From: Bacteroidota bacterium
Lineage (GTDB): Bacteria > Bacteroidota > Bacteroidia > Chitinophagales > Chitinophagaceae
Assembly: GCA_023411775.1 (NCBI GenBank)
Contig: JAEYOL010000005.1
Coordinates: forward strand, 1 to 8,714
Length of the DNA stretch: 8,714 nucleotides
Reading direction: 5' to 3'
The notes beneath the pieces were generated by a model. It was not told where the DNA came from. It did not search any database and was given only the letters and a program-made list of their open reading frames with translations. Shown here piece by piece: positions 6,523 to 8,714 of the stretch (position 1 is its first letter; each line of letters begins with the position of its first letter). A program made the position numbers and the translations under genes.

Positions 6523-7524
6523 TTATACATTCAAAACTTCCTTCCTCCGCGCGATACGTTCCCGTATGATACGGAAAAACCTTGACCTTTCTTTTTCACT
6601 GACCGCACTGATCAATGTAGAACGCTTTATCTGGTTGCGCAAGTGATTGTACATATTCTCATTGAAGGCAACATCCCGGGATAGCATGAAGTTAATGGTG
6701 GTATGGGTCATGTACGACAATTTCTTTCCATCCAGTATTGCCAGCATACTGTTATCACCCAGCAATACCTCGTTGAAATACATACTGAATTTTCCCATGG
6801 GCTTTTGTTCCGGATCGTTTATATCAATCTTGTATCCCAGGGCCGCCTGCTTTTCGAGGTGAAACCAAAGTTTTTCAATGGCTTCGTAAAGTAAAAGTGC
6901 ATCCCTGTCGGATTCAAAGACATCGCAATCGCGGTAAAACTCCACCTGCCGAAAAAATACATTCATGCTTTCAATATTCCAGATCTCGATACTGGGAATC
7001 TGGTTATATAATTGAAGCGCCTTTTGATCAAGTGCAAATAGCTCGTCGGGATATTCGGAAAACTTGAATTTCTTTCTCTCAAATTCGGGGAACTGGAAAT
7101 AAGTTTTCAGCCAGAAAAACCATTTGAAAGCTGCGATCTCGCGAAACATAAAATGGTGGAAGATGGGCAGGTCTTTACAATTATAATAAAATTCCTTTTC
7201 CTTAAAACTGTTCATGTACGCCATATTCTTTACCAGGCTGGTCAAATAACTCTCAAAACGGAAGTTTTCCTTGTCGAGATATTGGCCCTGGAAGAGAACA
7301 CTACCATTTTGTATATTCATCAACTGGTCGAGTGAAATATTGTATTTGACAGCGATCTTGTAAAGCTCCTCGAATGTTAGTGTCTTTTCACCCCGCATAC
7401 GCCGGTAGGCACTATCGGTGCTAATATCAAGCAGGGAGGCAATTTCTTCCGCCATAGAATTTTCCTGCTGCATCTTTCCTTTGATTGCCAAAAAAAGTTG
7501 TTGCTGAATTTCTCCCACATTCAT
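6523..7524 (-). CDS. HTH-domain regulator with unknown C-terminal domain, paralogue B (downstream)
   Basis: A 333-residue, probably cytoplasmic protein. An N-terminal helix-turn-helix (about 24-70) resembles XRE/BetR-type domains, with the probable recognition helix around DSAYRRMRGE (37-46) and a closing SLDQLMN (64-70). The rest is a long, aromatic-rich, apparently helical domain I cannot assign. Its conserved blocks are KDLPIFH (117-123), AFKWFFW (132-138), IPSIEIWN (176-183), LLGDN (254-258), IKRST (299-303) and a basic C-terminus. It has no signal peptide, membrane helix or HExxH protease motif. The start is supported by gapless alignment with the upstream paralogue from residue 1, and only 10 bp separate the genes, so they are probably one transcript. 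It is likely a DNA-binding regulator with an effector-sensing or dimerising C-terminal domain; the ligand and targets are unknown. Confidence 0.88.
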   Translation of the reverse strand: MNVGEIQQQLFLAIKGKMQQENSMAEEIASLLDISTDSAYRRMRGEKTLTFEELYKIAVKYNISLDQLMNIQNGSVLFQGQYLDKENFRFESYLTSLVKNMAYMNSFKEKEFYYNCKDLPIFHHFMFREIAAFKWFFWLKTYFQFPEFERKKFKFSEYPDELFALDQKALQLYNQIPSIEIWNIESMNVFFRQVEFYRDCDVFESDRDALLLYEAIEKLWFHLEKQAALGYKIDINDPEQKPMGKFSMYFNEVLLGDNSMLAILDGKKLSYMTHTTINFMLSRDVAFNENMYNHLRNQIKRSTLISAVSEKERSRFFRIIRERIARRKEVLNV

Positions 7525-7534
7525 AAAGCAATGT

Positions 7535-8530
7535 TTAAAGGTTCGCTTTGCGCTCCTTTATCCTGTTGAGCATAATGCCAAAAAATATATTCCTTTGCCG
7601 TTCGCTTGTTTCACTGATAATAGTAGATCTTTTGATCAGTCTTTGCAAATCTTCATAAGACCTGTTACAGAATTCTTCATCCCTCGTGGAAACATAATTT
7701 AAGGTATCATAGTTCAGGAATATGGTCTTCGCATTGTCGGTAACAACCAGGATGGTGTTGTCACCCAGGACCACACGATTGTAAAAGAATGTAAAATTAT
7801 TCTTACGGTTTTCCGGGTTCTCATCGGGCATAAACTTACATCCCCGGTCTACCTGGTGCTTTAAGTGAATGAAAGTCTCCTCCAACGCTTCATAAATGGC
7901 CCGGATATCCGCGGCAGAAGAAAAATAACCCGACTCTTTATAAAATTCGATCTGCGAAATAGCCGCGTTCACACATTCTGTATTCCATATTTCGATAGAT
8001 GGGATCTCGTTATAGGCCCGGTTCAACTCTTTGCTCAGTTCAACGATCTCCGGCGACACACAATTCATATCGAATCCACGGGTTTTGAAATTCGGGTCCT
8101 CTATGATGGTATGCATCCAGAAAAAGTACCTGAACGCAATAACCGGTTCAAAATAAAAGTTGTGAAAGAGCGGCATGTCCTTGGTACGGTAAATAATCTC
8201 CTTATGGATAAAGCCACCTATCCATTTCAACTGCTCTAGGAGATCTCGTAGGTACTGTGCGTAATCGTAGTCCCCGACGCTTACCCGAACATCCCTGAAA
8301 AGCGTGGACCCGCCTTTTACATTCAAAACCTGGTCAAGTGATAGTTTAAAATACTGGCAAAGCTCCCTTGCCTCATCGAGCACAATAGGAGTCTCTCCCC
8401 TTATGCGCCGGTAAGCGCTATCACTGCTGATATGAAGAATTTCCGCGGTAAAATCTACCATAGACTTATCAGGTGGCAAAAGTTCCTTGATCCGGCGGAA
8501 AAGAAACTCCTGAGATTGGTAAGTAGACAT
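7535..8530 (-). CDS. HTH-domain regulator with unknown C-terminal domain, paralogue A (upstream)
   Basis: A 331-residue protein, first gene of the pair. The N-terminal helix-turn-helix (about 24-70) contains SSDSAYRRIRGE (35-46) and SLDQVLN (64-70). The C-terminal domain shares the same conserved blocks at the same residue numbers as paralogue B: KDMPLFH (117-123), AFRYFFW (132-138), IPSIEIWN (176-183), VLGDN (254-258), IKRST (299-303). By hand count about 119 of 331 positions are identical (about 36%), with no gap needed. The linker at 234-246 and the helix after the HTH are the most diverged parts. An old duplication followed by divergence fits. The two may form a heterodimer or bind different operators; neither is shown. 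Family members are usually called helix-turn-helix proteins of unknown function. Confidence 0.88.
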   Translation of the reverse strand: MSTYQSQEFLFRRIKELLPPDKSMVDFTAEILHISSDSAYRRIRGETPIVLDEARELCQYFKLSLDQVLNVKGGSTLFRDVRVSVGDYDYAQYLRDLLEQLKWIGGFIHKEIIYRTKDMPLFHNFYFEPVIAFRYFFWMHTIIEDPNFKTRGFDMNCVSPEIVELSKELNRAYNEIPSIEIWNTECVNAAISQIEFYKESGYFSSAADIRAIYEALEETFIHLKHQVDRGCKFMPDENPENRKNNFTFFYNRVVLGDNTILVVTDNAKTIFLNYDTLNYVSTRDEEFCNRSYEDLQRLIKRSTIISETSERQRNIFFGIMLNRIKERKANL

Positions 8531-8653
8531 TGTGGTTTGGTGGTTTGTTAGCTCAACACTGCCTTGTGGGACCGTAAAAACAGTCCACCCTTAAGATAGC
8601 GCATTTTAGGAAAGGAAACAATTCTCCCCGCCCTGGAGGATTTGCTGTTTTTG
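8531..8653 (-). other. Probable 5' leader of the HTH gene pair
   Basis: If the promoter at 8654-8685 is real, this is a leader of roughly 117 nt. It holds an exact 8-bp tandem repeat, GTGGTTTG x2 on the plus strand (8532-8547; CAAACCAC on the transcript), directly against the start codon, where a ribosome binding site would normally be. It also holds a weak bulged hairpin, GTGGGAC/GTCCAC (8566-8572 with 8583-8588). No Shine-Dalgarno is visible, as is usual in Bacteroidota. Confidence 0.4.
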
Positions 8654-8685
8654 CAAATATGGAAAACGTTAAGGCAAAATTCAAT
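8654..8685 (-). promoter_or_regulatory. Candidate Bacteroidetes-type promoter for the HTH gene pair
   Basis: On the minus strand AATTG (TTG at 8684-8682) is followed after 20 bp by CATATTTG (8661-8654), matching seven of eight positions of the TAnnTTTG element with the usual spacing. The transcript start would fall near 8647. Confidence 0.45.
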
Positions 8686-8714
8686 TATATATACCCTGTT
8701 TGTGGTAGTAGTTT

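Noticed and set aside
8665..8673. AACGTTAAG as a LytTR-type half-site upstream of the HTH operon
   Set aside because: LytTR regulators need two such 9-bp repeats about a helical turn or two apart. No partner is found at the right distance, and single matches to so loose a pattern are expected several times in 8.7 kb.

Overview
The window looks like chromosomal DNA from a Bacteroidota bacterium, probably of the Chitinophagaceae/Chitinophagales type. The reasons are the AT-leaning composition, starts without a clear Shine-Dalgarno, candidate promoters resembling the Bacteroidetes TTG...TAnnTTTG pattern, and the gene content: a propeller-type sensor kinase with a LytTR regulator, a DUF4197 protein, and small secreted proteins whose signal peptides end in ..AQ or ..SQ. 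The family-level placement is inference from these hallmarks, not from a marker gene.

Layout. (1) 1-880 holds no convincing gene. It is a repeat island: a block of about 325 bp that recurs with a 426-bp period, carrying eight short REP-like palindromes of one directional family, plus a decayed partial third copy that runs up to the next gene. (2) 881-4830, minus strand: a two-gene operon. The upstream gene encodes a 1068-residue membrane sensor histidine kinase (signal peptide, periplasmic Reg_prop beta-propeller, Y_Y_Y domain, one membrane helix, His_kinase and HATPase core). It overlaps by 4 bp (ATGA) a LytTR response regulator. (3) 4831-5122: an intergenic region with a minisatellite of nine TGGATRC heptamers organised as three 21-bp units. 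(4) 5123-5518, plus strand: a small exported protein with two glycine-rich hydrophobic segments. It converges with 1 bp of spacing on (5) 5520-6239, minus strand, a secreted DUF4197 protein. The apparent intrinsic terminator of the DUF4197 gene lies inside the 3' end of the opposing gene. (6) 6523-8530, minus strand: two tandem paralogues of 333 and 331 residues, 10 bp apart, each with an N-terminal helix-turn-helix and a long C-terminal domain I cannot name. They align without a single gap over about 331 residues at about 36% identity by hand count.

How it works together. The kinase/regulator pair is a self-contained signalling unit that would sense an unknown periplasmic or extracellular ligand and act through LytTR-type DNA binding. 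Its targets are not evident here: no SusCD or transporter genes are adjacent. The paralogous HTH pair is probably co-transcribed from a promoter near 8654-8685 and is the least understood gene content in the window. Nothing here is clearly a new defence or mobile system. The best leads are the HTH pair, the REP-like island and the embedded terminator.
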